Assembly: GCA_964471755.1 (NCBI GenBank)
Contig: CAYYJM010000014.1
Coordinates: forward strand, 1-44,354
Direction: 5' to 3'
Origin: CAYYJM01 sp964471755
Lineage (GTDB): Bacteria > Planctomycetota > Planctomycetia > Gemmatales > Gemmataceae
DNA: 44,354 nt
The notes beneath the pieces were generated by a model that saw only the letters and a program-made list of their open reading frames with translations, did not search any database and was not told where the DNA came from. The translations under genes and the position numbers were made by a program. Shown here in pieces: positions 1 to 6,252 of the stretch. The first letter of the stretch is position 1, and every line of letters begins with the position of its first letter.

Positions 1-70
1 TCGTGGTGCGCTTACTCCGCTCGGCCTGCGGCCTCGCTGCGTGCGCGGCTCTGACACGCAGCGCAGCCTC

Positions 71-1300
71 TCAGCGAAGCTGCACGCACACGATTTCCTC
101 GTTGGTGCGTGCGTAGACCCGACCGCCAGCGACGGCGTGATGCGCCCAGGGGCGAGTGTCCGGCAGGATCGTCGCCGTGCCACGCTGCTTGAAGCCGGTC
201 GGTTCCAGGTCGCCGAGCATCAATTCGCCGCGATCGTTGAAAAGCAGCACGCGCGACCCGGACGCGATCAGGCTCGCCTGGGGATTACTATCCCGCTCGC
301 GGGTCACGTTCGCGCCCTCCCAGAGAACCTTGCCGGTCGCCAGTTCCAGACACTTCAGACTGCGAAAGCGATCGATCGCGTAGACCTTGCCGTCGCGCAC
401 CAGTGGCGTAGACATGAGCAGGCTCAGGGCCTTGCCCGTCCAGACCACCTCCGGATTGTCGCCGTTGGCGTCCAGACGCAGGGCCTTGCTGCCGCTCCAG
501 TAGTTCGACGCCAGAATGATCCGGCCGTCCCAGACGATGTCGCTGATCGAGACGCCGTAGGTGATCGGGAAGGCGACCTTCCAGCGCTCCTTGCCGGTGT
601 CGGGATCGACGCCGACGATGTTCTCCGGCGTCCAGTAGAGAAGGCGGCGAAACGAGTCGGTCGTCAGGATCGTCGGCGAGGCGTAGCCGGGCGGATCGCC
701 GACGCTGCGCCAGACCTCCTTGCCCGTCCTGCGATCGAAGGCCATCAGGCAGGCGTCGGGAGCGCCGATCTGGACGATGACCCGCTCGCCGTCGATCAGC
801 GGCGAGCAGGCGTGCCCCCACTGCGGAACGCGAGCCTTGAACGCCTTGACGCCATCGTACGCCCAGAGAACCTTGCCGGTGACAGCGTCGAGACAGTGCA
901 GATGACCAACGGCCCCGAAGGTGTAGACGCGACCGTCGTGGACGGTCGGCGTGCCGCGTGGGCCATTGCCGTACTCCATCTTGCCGTAAGTCACGGGGTA
1001 GGAATGCGTCCAGAGTGTCTTGCCGGTGTCAGCGTCGAGGCAGTGAATGCGTTCGACCTCGGCCGGGGTCTTCTGGCGGTCCATGACGAAGACCCGACCA
1101 CTGCTCACCGCGATGCCACCGTAGCCGCCACCGAGCGGCTGCTTCCACCGGAGTGGCAGTTTCTCCGGCAGCGAGTCGGGCAGTTTCTCGCCGACGAGGG
1201 TGCCGTCGCGAGTCGGGCCGCGCCACTGGGGCCAATCACCGGCGAAGGCCGCGCAGACCGGCAGCAACACGGCCGGCAGGAGGTGACGTAGCAGTGTCAT
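71..1300 (-). CDS. Secreted PQQ-binding-like beta-propeller protein
   Basis: The 409-residue product opens with a hydrophobic signal peptide (about residues 1-20, ending near AFA) followed by DWPQWRGPTRDG, a sequence typical of exported planctomycete PQQ-like beta-propeller (BamB/quinoprotein-like) proteins. The body carries repeated propeller blades of the form 'HCLDADTGKTLW', 'HCLDAVTGKVLWAYDG' and 'GVDPDTGKERWK', that is, D-x-x-TGK-x-x-W at each blade end. This indicates a 7- or 8-bladed propeller exported to the periplasm. No catalytic signature for an alcohol dehydrogenase (adjacent cysteine pair, cytochrome domain) is visible, so it may be a binding or scaffold propeller rather than an enzyme. 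It is transcribed leftward and diverges from the small peptide gene at 1488, with 187 bp between them. The first 70 bases of the window, downstream of the stop, hold no gene I can support. Confidence 0.9.
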   Translation of the reverse strand: MTLLRHLLPAVLLPVCAAFAGDWPQWRGPTRDGTLVGEKLPDSLPEKLPLRWKQPLGGGYGGIAVSSGRVFVMDRQKTPAEVERIHCLDADTGKTLWTHSYPVTYGKMEYGNGPRGTPTVHDGRVYTFGAVGHLHCLDAVTGKVLWAYDGVKAFKARVPQWGHACSPLIDGERVIVQIGAPDACLMAFDRRTGKEVWRSVGDPPGYASPTILTTDSFRRLLYWTPENIVGVDPDTGKERWKVAFPITYGVSISDIVWDGRIILASNYWSGSKALRLDANGDNPEVVWTGKALSLLMSTPLVRDGKVYAIDRFRSLKCLELATGKVLWEGANVTRERDSNPQASLIASGSRVLLFNDRGELMLGDLEPTGFKQRGTATILPDTRPWAHHAVAGGRVYARTNEEIVCVQLR

Positions 1301-1487
1301 TCCTTCAGCTTCCTCTCAAGACTTCGAGCCCCGACTCGTCGGCAGATCCGCTACGCAAGGTTCATTCAGACCGCTCGGGCGGGGGAAAACCACTTCTCTC
1401 CAGGCCACGCAATCCGAACAGGAGGTACAGTTTCTCCAGGCGGGAGTCGCTGCGATTCCCCTGTCACCCCGAGAGTCGGAGCGATCC

Positions 1488-1598
1488 ATGAACGAACTGA
1501 GCAACCTGGACCTGGAAGGCGTCGCCGCTGGTAAGGCCGGCCTGGGGGGTCTGCCTGGCGGCAGCACGCCGTCGAAGCCGAAGCCGCCGACCTACTGA
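1488..1598 (+). CDS. 36-residue peptide with bacteriocin-leader-like N-terminus
   Basis: A short frame begins with ATG after a GGAG purine stretch about 7 bases upstream and ends 8 bases before a strong hairpin terminator, so it has the layout of a real single-gene transcript. The product begins MNELSNLDLEGVAAGKAG and continues as a glycine/proline/lysine-rich tail ending KPKPPTY. The block E-L-S-x-x-x-L-E-x-V-A-x-G resembles leader peptides of double-glycine bacteriocins and related RiPP precursors (consensus ELSxxELexVaGG), but the exact GG cleavage site is AG or KAG here. The remaining core would be only about 18-20 residues, with no Cys, Ser/Thr cluster or other typical modification site apart from Ser/Thr/Tyr near the end. 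No maturase or peptidase-ABC transporter lies in the window. Alternatives are a conserved small planctomycete protein or a chance frame. Confidence 0.55.
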   Translation: MNELSNLDLEGVAAGKAGLGGLPGGSTPSKPKPPTY

Positions 1599-1606
1599 GC
1601 CCGACC

Positions 1607-1634
1607 GGCCCCACCGCTCGCTTCGGGTGGGGCC
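1607..1634 (+). terminator. Hairpin terminator between convergent genes
   Basis: GGCCCCACC (1607-1615) pairs perfectly with GGTGGGGCC (1626-1634) around a 10-base loop. On the plus strand the stem is followed by TTCTC, a weak T-rich tail. It lies 8 bases after the small peptide gene and 3 bases from the enolase stop on the other strand, so it can serve both convergent transcripts. Confidence 0.7.
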
Positions 1635-1637
1635 TTC

Positions 1638-2912
1638 TCATCGCCAGCTCGCGAACGGCGGCATCGAGCCCATCGCTTCCTCGATCCGCAGTAACTGGTT
1701 GTACTTCGCCAGCCGCTCACTTCGTACGACCGAGCCAATCTTGATCTGCCCCGCTCCTGTCCCGACTGCCAGGTCGGCCAGGGTCGTATCCTCCGTCTCG
1801 CCACTCCGGGCCGACAGGATCGTTCGGAAGCCGGCCTCACGGGCCATGCGCAGAACCTGCAACGTCTCGCTCAACGTGCCGATCTGATTCGGCTTGACCA
1901 GCACGGCGTTGGCCGCCTGGAGCCGGATGCCTCGACTGAGTCGCTCCGGGTTGGTCACGAACAGATCGTCGCCGATCAGCTGCACGCGATCGCCCAGGGC
2001 CTGCGTCAGCTTGCGCCAGCCGACCCAGTCGTCCTCAGCCAGGCCGTCCTCGATACTCAGGATCGGGTACTTATCGCACCAGCCGACCAGTAGTTCGATC
2101 ATTCCTTCGCTGTCGAGGGTGCGATGACCGCCGGTGCGGAGATGGTACTTTTCCTCGCTCCAGAAGTGCGTCGCGGCCACGTCGAGGGCGAGGCCTGCCT
2201 GGCTTCCGACGGCAAGGCCAGCCTGGAGGATGGCGTCCACGCACAGATCGAGGGCCTCCTCCAGCGAGCGGAGACGCGGCCCGAAGCCGCCCTCGTCCGC
2301 GACAAGTCGGCCCTCGTAGCCACGGCGTTCCAGCAGTTTGCTCAAAGTCCGATAGACGCGAACGCTCCACTCCAGGGCCTCGGAATAAGTCGTCGCCCCC
2401 ATCGGCAGGAGCAGGAAATCCTGGAAGTCGAGATTGCCGCCGGCGTGCAGACCGCCGGAGATGAGGTTGACCATCGGCATCGGCAGCCGCGATCGGCCGT
2501 GATCGAGGTAGCGCCACAGCGGTTGACCGTGGCTCGCCGCCGCGGCGTGAGCGCAGGCCAGCGACACGCCCAGGGTGGCGTTCGCGCCGAGTTTCTTCTT
2601 CGTCGGCGTGCCGTCCAGGGTGATCATCGTCTGGTCGATCTCGTCCTGATTCTCGACCGGCTTGCCGACGAGTCGGGGTGCGATGAGGTCACGAACGTGA
2701 CCGACGGCAGCGCGGACGCCGAGGCCGTCGTAGTGACTGGGATCGTCACGATCACGCAGTTCCCAGGCCTCGTACTTGCCCGTGCTGGCCCCGGCCGGCA
2801 CGATGGTCCGGCCGACGTATCCGCCGGTGACACGGACCTCGGCCTCGACGGTCGGGGTGCCACGGCTGTCGAGGACTTCCCGGGCGTGAACACGTTCGAT
2901 GATCGCGGACAT
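1638..2912 (-). CDS. eno: Enolase (phosphopyruvate hydratase)
   Basis: This is a 424-residue enolase, the normal bacterial length, converting 2-phosphoglycerate to phosphoenolpyruvate in glycolysis in the cytoplasm. Family landmarks are present in order: ARE-LDSRG-PTVE near the N-terminus, GGLHAGG (in place of the usual GG-HA), the Mg-binding SIEDGLAEDDW, GDDLFVTN, the catalytic lysine region LVKPNQIGT and the SGETEDT-LADLAVG block, ending GQIKIGSVVRSERLAKYNQLLRI (shown in pieces). I chose the ATG at 2912 (MSAIIERV) because family homology starts there; an upstream in-frame ATG at 3008 would add 32 residues with no enolase character and overlap the next gene. The gap to the brkB-like gene upstream is 92 bp, so it may be the distal gene of that chain or have its own promoter. 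Confidence 0.97.
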   Translation of the reverse strand: MSAIIERVHAREVLDSRGTPTVEAEVRVTGGYVGRTIVPAGASTGKYEAWELRDRDDPSHYDGLGVRAAVGHVRDLIAPRLVGKPVENQDEIDQTMITLDGTPTKKKLGANATLGVSLACAHAAAASHGQPLWRYLDHGRSRLPMPMVNLISGGLHAGGNLDFQDFLLLPMGATTYSEALEWSVRVYRTLSKLLERRGYEGRLVADEGGFGPRLRSLEEALDLCVDAILQAGLAVGSQAGLALDVAATHFWSEEKYHLRTGGHRTLDSEGMIELLVGWCDKYPILSIEDGLAEDDWVGWRKLTQALGDRVQLIGDDLFVTNPERLSRGIRLQAANAVLVKPNQIGTLSETLQVLRMAREAGFRTILSARSGETEDTTLADLAVGTGAGQIKIGSVVRSERLAKYNQLLRIEEAMGSMPPFASWR

Positions 2913-3004
2913 GACGGCACCTTGACGAGGATCGGCAGGAGTCTGGTACGATTCTCGGGGTTCGCTGGAAGAATCGCAAGTCTGTTTGCCGGGAGGGGAC
3001 GACC

Positions 3005-3829
3005 TCACGTCGCCTGGGCCGCCTCGCGCCGAATCTGGACGACCTCGGCTCCGAAGAAGATGAGCTGGGCCGAGTAGTAGACCCAGACCAGAAAGACGAC
3101 CAGCGAGCTGGCCGCCCCGTACGCCGAGCGCAGCGTCGTACTCGCCAGGTAGAGCCCGAACAGATACTTGCCCAGCACGAAGAGCGCCGCCGTCACGAAC
3201 GCCCCGGTCACCAGATGGCGATACGGAATCCGCCTCTCGCTCAGCAACCGGAACAGAAACAGGACCGTCAGCGTCAGCACCAGCAGCGATGCTGCCAGGT
3301 TGGCCAGGCGGAGGAAGAGCGGATTGCTGCCGAAGTACCGCTGGCCCCAGACTTCCAGGACCAGCGTCAAGGTCGTGCTGCCGCCGACGATCAGGGACGC
3401 GAAGACGACGACGATCAGCATCGACGTGAACGCCAGCAGGTAGCCGCGCACCGTGCCGGTGACGATGTCTTCCTTCCGTGGCGTGAGCTTCCAGATGATT
3501 TGCAAGGCGATGCGTAACTGAAGGAACAAGCCCATCGCCGTGAAAAGTAGAAGCAGCGAGCCGAACAGAGCCGCCCAGCCACTGCCGATCGCGGCGGAGC
3601 GAACGAGATCCTGCAAGTTCTGGGCACTCTCCGGGCCGATGTGTTCGGAGAGCGTGGCGACCAGTTTCCCCTCGGCCGCCTCCTTGCCGTAGAACTGACC
3701 GGCCACGGCGATCGAGACGATCAGCAGCGGCACCGTCGAGAAGAGGGCGTAGTAGGCGATGGCCGCCCCGAGGAACGAGGCCCGGTCAGCCTGCCAGCGA
3801 ACAGCGGCCTGATAAAGGGTGCGGATCAT
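3005..3829 (-). CDS. YihY/BrkB-family inner membrane protein
   Basis: The 274-residue protein has about six predicted transmembrane segments and matches the YihY/UPF0761 (BrkB) family. Landmarks are the amphipathic N-terminus with ASFLGAAIAYYALFSTVPLL (residues about 17-36), the central membrane pair around residues 85-140 and the C-terminal SAYGAASSLVVFLVWVYYSA followed by FFGAEVVQ. The family sits in the cytoplasmic membrane; its molecular role is unsettled despite the old 'ribonuclease BN' label. Its ATG overlaps the stop of the PyrK-like gene by four bases (ATGA at 3826-3829), which implies translational coupling. Ordinary length and composition. Confidence 0.9.
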   Translation of the reverse strand: MIRTLYQAAVRWQADRASFLGAAIAYYALFSTVPLLIVSIAVAGQFYGKEAAEGKLVATLSEHIGPESAQNLQDLVRSAAIGSGWAALFGSLLLLFTAMGLFLQLRIALQIIWKLTPRKEDIVTGTVRGYLLAFTSMLIVVVFASLIVGGSTTLTLVLEVWGQRYFGSNPLFLRLANLAASLLVLTLTVLFLFRLLSERRIPYRHLVTGAFVTAALFVLGKYLFGLYLASTTLRSAYGAASSLVVFLVWVYYSAQLIFFGAEVVQIRREAAQAT

Positions 3830-4671
3830 GGCTGGTCCCAGGCGAGGTCAGCGGCATCGAAGATCGGACCATCGACGCAGACCCGACGATAGTCCCAGCC
3901 TTCAGGGGTCTTGACCCGGGTGACGCAACTGAAGCAGATGCCCAGGCCGCAGGCCATCGGCGTTTCCAGGGACAGATGACAGGGCACGGCCCCGATCGCG
4001 GCTTCCCTGGCCAGGGCTCGCAACATCGGCTCGGGGCCGCAGCCGACGAGGTGGTCCGGTCGCGGGTGCGTCCGCAGCAGATCGGTGACGTAGCCGTGGT
4101 GCCCTGCGGAACCATCGTCGGTCGCCAGATGAACCACGGCCCCGGCGGTCTGGAAGTCGTCCACGCCGGCGGCGAGGTCGGCGCTTCGTACCCCGTAATA
4201 GATCGAGACGCGCTGCACCTGTCGCCGGGCCGGTCGGCCGCCATAACCACGAGTGCCGAGCAGATCCCGCGTGTACGCCAGGAACGGCGTCTGGCCGATG
4301 CCGCCGGCCACGAGAGCGACGTGATCGCGGCCATCGAGAACCGGGAAGCCGTTGCCGAGCGGGCCCCAGATCTTGAGCCGGTCGCCGATGCGCAAGGGCT
4401 CCAGCCGATGGGTCATCTTGCCGAGCGTCAGGTAGACAATGTCCACGGCCACGGGGCTTCCCCCGGCATCGAGGACGGTGTCGTACAGCGCGAAGGGTCG
4501 GCCGAGAAGCGGATCGTCGCCGACGGGCAGACGGAGGAAGACGAACTGACCGGGCCGAATGACGGCCGCCAGGGGCGGACACTCCAGCCGAATACGGAAG
4601 GTCGCCCGGGCCAGCTGGACATGCTCGACGACCGGGGCGAGCAGATCGAACACAGGGCCGGGCCCGTTCAT
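3826..4671 (-). CDS. pyrK: Dihydroorotate dehydrogenase electron-transfer subunit (PyrK-like)
   Basis: The 281-residue protein has the full architecture of a PyrK-type iron-sulfur flavoprotein. An N-terminal FAD-binding beta-barrel carries GRPFALYD (residues 57-64, the RPFS-like isoalloxazine motif). The NAD-binding half carries GGIGQTP (123-129) and CGPEPM (211-216). A C-terminal [2Fe-2S] site has Cys241, Cys246, Cys249 and Cys265 in the expected C-x4-C-x2-C-x15-C spacing. In PyrDB-PyrK complexes it passes electrons from dihydroorotate oxidation to NAD+. No pyrD partner is in this window, so the catalytic subunit must be elsewhere, or the protein serves another oxidoreductase such as a sulfhydrogenase/GltA-like partner. 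It overlaps both neighbours by ATGA (4668-4671 and 3826-3829). Confidence 0.9.
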   Translation of the reverse strand: MNGPGPVFDLLAPVVEHVQLARATFRIRLECPPLAAVIRPGQFVFLRLPVGDDPLLGRPFALYDTVLDAGGSPVAVDIVYLTLGKMTHRLEPLRIGDRLKIWGPLGNGFPVLDGRDHVALVAGGIGQTPFLAYTRDLLGTRGYGGRPARRQVQRVSIYYGVRSADLAAGVDDFQTAGAVVHLATDDGSAGHHGYVTDLLRTHPRPDHLVGCGPEPMLRALAREAAIGAVPCHLSLETPMACGLGICFSCVTRVKTPEGWDYRRVCVDGPIFDAADLAWDQP

Positions 4672-5489
4672 CCCTGGACCTTTGGTTTCTGGTGCCGTGC
4701 CTTGGACAACGGCTTGAGACGCTTGCCACCCCGGAGCGGCGTCCGCGCCTCCACCGGCTTGCCGCCGATGCGCTCGGCCAGGCCGAGAATCGTCTCGCGC
4801 TCGTCGTGGGTCAGCGGTCGCGACTTGCCCGGCTTGAGGTTGCCCAGCCGGAGCGGCCCGATCGACAGCCGTTTCAGCTCGATGACCTTGTGCCCCAGAC
4901 GGGCGAGCATCCGGCGGATCTCGCGGTTCTTGCCCTCGGCCAGGACAATCTCCAGCCAGGTACTTTCGCCCTGCTGCCGGAGCCTGATCACGCGCTTGGC
5001 GTGGACGTGCCCCTCGGCCAGCCAGACGCCCTTGACGAGTTGGCGGATGTCCTCCGGCGACGGCCGACCGACGACCTGGACGTGGTACGTCTTCTCGATG
5101 CCGAAGCGCGGATGCGTCAGGCGATAGGCGAGGTCGCCGTCATTGGTCATGAGCAGCAGGCCCTCGCTCTGCTCGTCGAGTCGGCCGACGGTGTAGACAC
5201 GCTGGCCGACGTGATCGACGAGGTCGACGGCGAGCGGCCGACCTTCCGGGTCGAAGTTGGTGCAGAGGACGCCGACCGGCTTGTTGACCAGCCAGTAGAC
5301 GAGCCGCTCCTGCTTGACGGGCTTGTTATCGACCTCGACCTTCTGGTCGGGACCGACACGGGTGCCGAGTTCGCGCACGACGACGCCGTCGATTTTGACG
5401 CGTCCTTCGGCGATGAGAGTATCGCACTGACGACGCGAGCCGACGCCGGCGTGAGCCAGGTATTTGTTGAGGCGTTCCATAACGGTCAT
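4668..5489 (-). CDS. Pseudouridine synthase, RsuA/RluB family
   Basis: The product (about 273 residues from the chosen start) has an N-terminal S4 RNA-binding domain (ERLNKYLAHAGVGSRRQCD..., with GRVKIDG) and a catalytic domain containing YTVGRLDEQSEGLLLMTNDG, where the Asp of GRLD is the family nucleophile. Further landmarks are LTHPRFGIEKTYHV and GKNREIRRMLARLGHKV. This is the RsuA/RluB/E/F class, which isomerises specific uridines in rRNA; RluB-like 23S modification is the most likely role. Start choice: ATG at 5489 (MTVMERL) or 5480 (MERL), where homology begins; an in-frame upstream extension to 5663 would run into a palindromic repeat and has no family character. A lysine-rich C-terminal tail (residues about 245-273) is common. 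First gene of the coupled pus-pyrK-brkB chain. Confidence 0.93.
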   Translation of the reverse strand: MTVMERLNKYLAHAGVGSRRQCDTLIAEGRVKIDGVVVRELGTRVGPDQKVEVDNKPVKQERLVYWLVNKPVGVLCTNFDPEGRPLAVDLVDHVGQRVYTVGRLDEQSEGLLLMTNDGDLAYRLTHPRFGIEKTYHVQVVGRPSPEDIRQLVKGVWLAEGHVHAKRVIRLRQQGESTWLEIVLAEGKNREIRRMLARLGHKVIELKRLSIGPLRLGNLKPGKSRPLTHDERETILGLAERIGGKPVEARTPLRGGKRLKPLSKARHQKPKVQG

Positions 5490-5621
5490 TGTAGGGTGTC
5501 CATCGCTGAAGCCCAGTGGAGGCTTCCTCGGATTCTCGCAGAAGTCGTCCGGCGTGTCAAACACTGCGCGCCGGGCGATGTGGGTGAAGCAGGTCAAGTG
5601 TAGCACAGGAACCCGGCGACC

Positions 5622-5692
5622 GGCGAGCCCCCCACGCAAGTGGGGGGAGTTCACGCCCTGCAAACTCCCCCCACTTTCGTGGGGGGCTCGCC
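5622..5692. repeat. 71-bp near-perfect palindrome made of two hairpins
   Basis: The left arm (5622-5651) and right arm (5662-5692) are reverse complements over 30 bases with a single mismatch, around a 10-base centre. Each arm is itself a hairpin, because CCCCCCAC pairs with GTGGGGGG across four bases. It therefore can form either one long stem or two small ones. It lies 2 bases downstream of the stop of the HMA-like gene (5695) and lacks a T-tract, so it looks more like a REP/MITE-type repeat than a classical terminator, although it could protect or end that transcript. Confidence 0.85.
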
Positions 5693-5694
5693 TT

Positions 5695-6252
5695 TCACGG
5701 AGCGGGCACGTCCACCCCGCGCTTCCGGAGGGCGGCCTCCAGGGCCGCGCGGTCGATCCGCTTCGGATCGATGTGCGCGGTCACCCTGCCCTCGCGAAAG
5801 CTGGCCGTCGCTCGCTCGACGCCGTCGAGTTTGTAGATCGCCTCGTAGGCGGCCAGGCTGCACGCCTTGCAGTCCAGGCCGACGACCTTGATCTCGACGA
5901 ACTGCAACTTCGCCAGCGGCATCGTCCGTACCGGCTTGACGCTGAAGCTGCCGCGCGAGGCGTGGCGAATCCGGTCGTCCAGACGCTGGAGAACCTCGCC
6001 TGGCTTCGCACCGGGAAAGACCTTCGCGGCGTCGAAGTCAAACGTCGCCTCGGCATTGGCGTAATCGACGCTCACCAGCCGAATCTCGGGGATTCCGCCG
6101 ACCACGTCGCGAAGATCCCGGTCACGGCCCGGCATGAACAGGCCGAGCACCTGATACTTGACCGACTCCGCTCCGACGAGCGGACCGACGGTCAGAAGGA
6201 CAAGCACGGCAAGAGCCTGGCGGAGCATCGCTTTCGTCTCCCGGTCGGTCAT
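5695..6252 (-). CDS. Exported protein with HMA-like (heavy-metal-associated) C-terminal domain
   Basis: The 185-residue protein has a hydrophobic signal segment (about residues 9-28, ending VGA) and two ferredoxin-like halves. The second half (about 118-185) contains VVGLDCKACSLAAYEAI, with Cys128-x2-Cys131 in the position of the metal-binding pair of MerP/CopZ-type HMA domains, followed by LDGV and the VTAHIDPKRID strand typical of the fold. The first half (about 30-100) looks like a degenerate HMA domain without cysteines. A role in metal binding or delivery outside the cytoplasm is inferred, not shown. Its start overlaps the stop of the upstream PSD-cytochrome gene (ATGA, 6249-6252), which fixes the start at 6252 and suggests the two products are made together. 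Confidence 0.8.
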   Translation of the reverse strand: MTDRETKAMLRQALAVLVLLTVGPLVGAESVKYQVLGLFMPGRDRDLRDVVGGIPEIRLVSVDYANAEATFDFDAAKVFPGAKPGEVLQRLDDRIRHASRGSFSVKPVRTMPLAKLQFVEIKVVGLDCKACSLAAYEAIYKLDGVERATASFREGRVTAHIDPKRIDRAALEAALRKRGVDVPAP

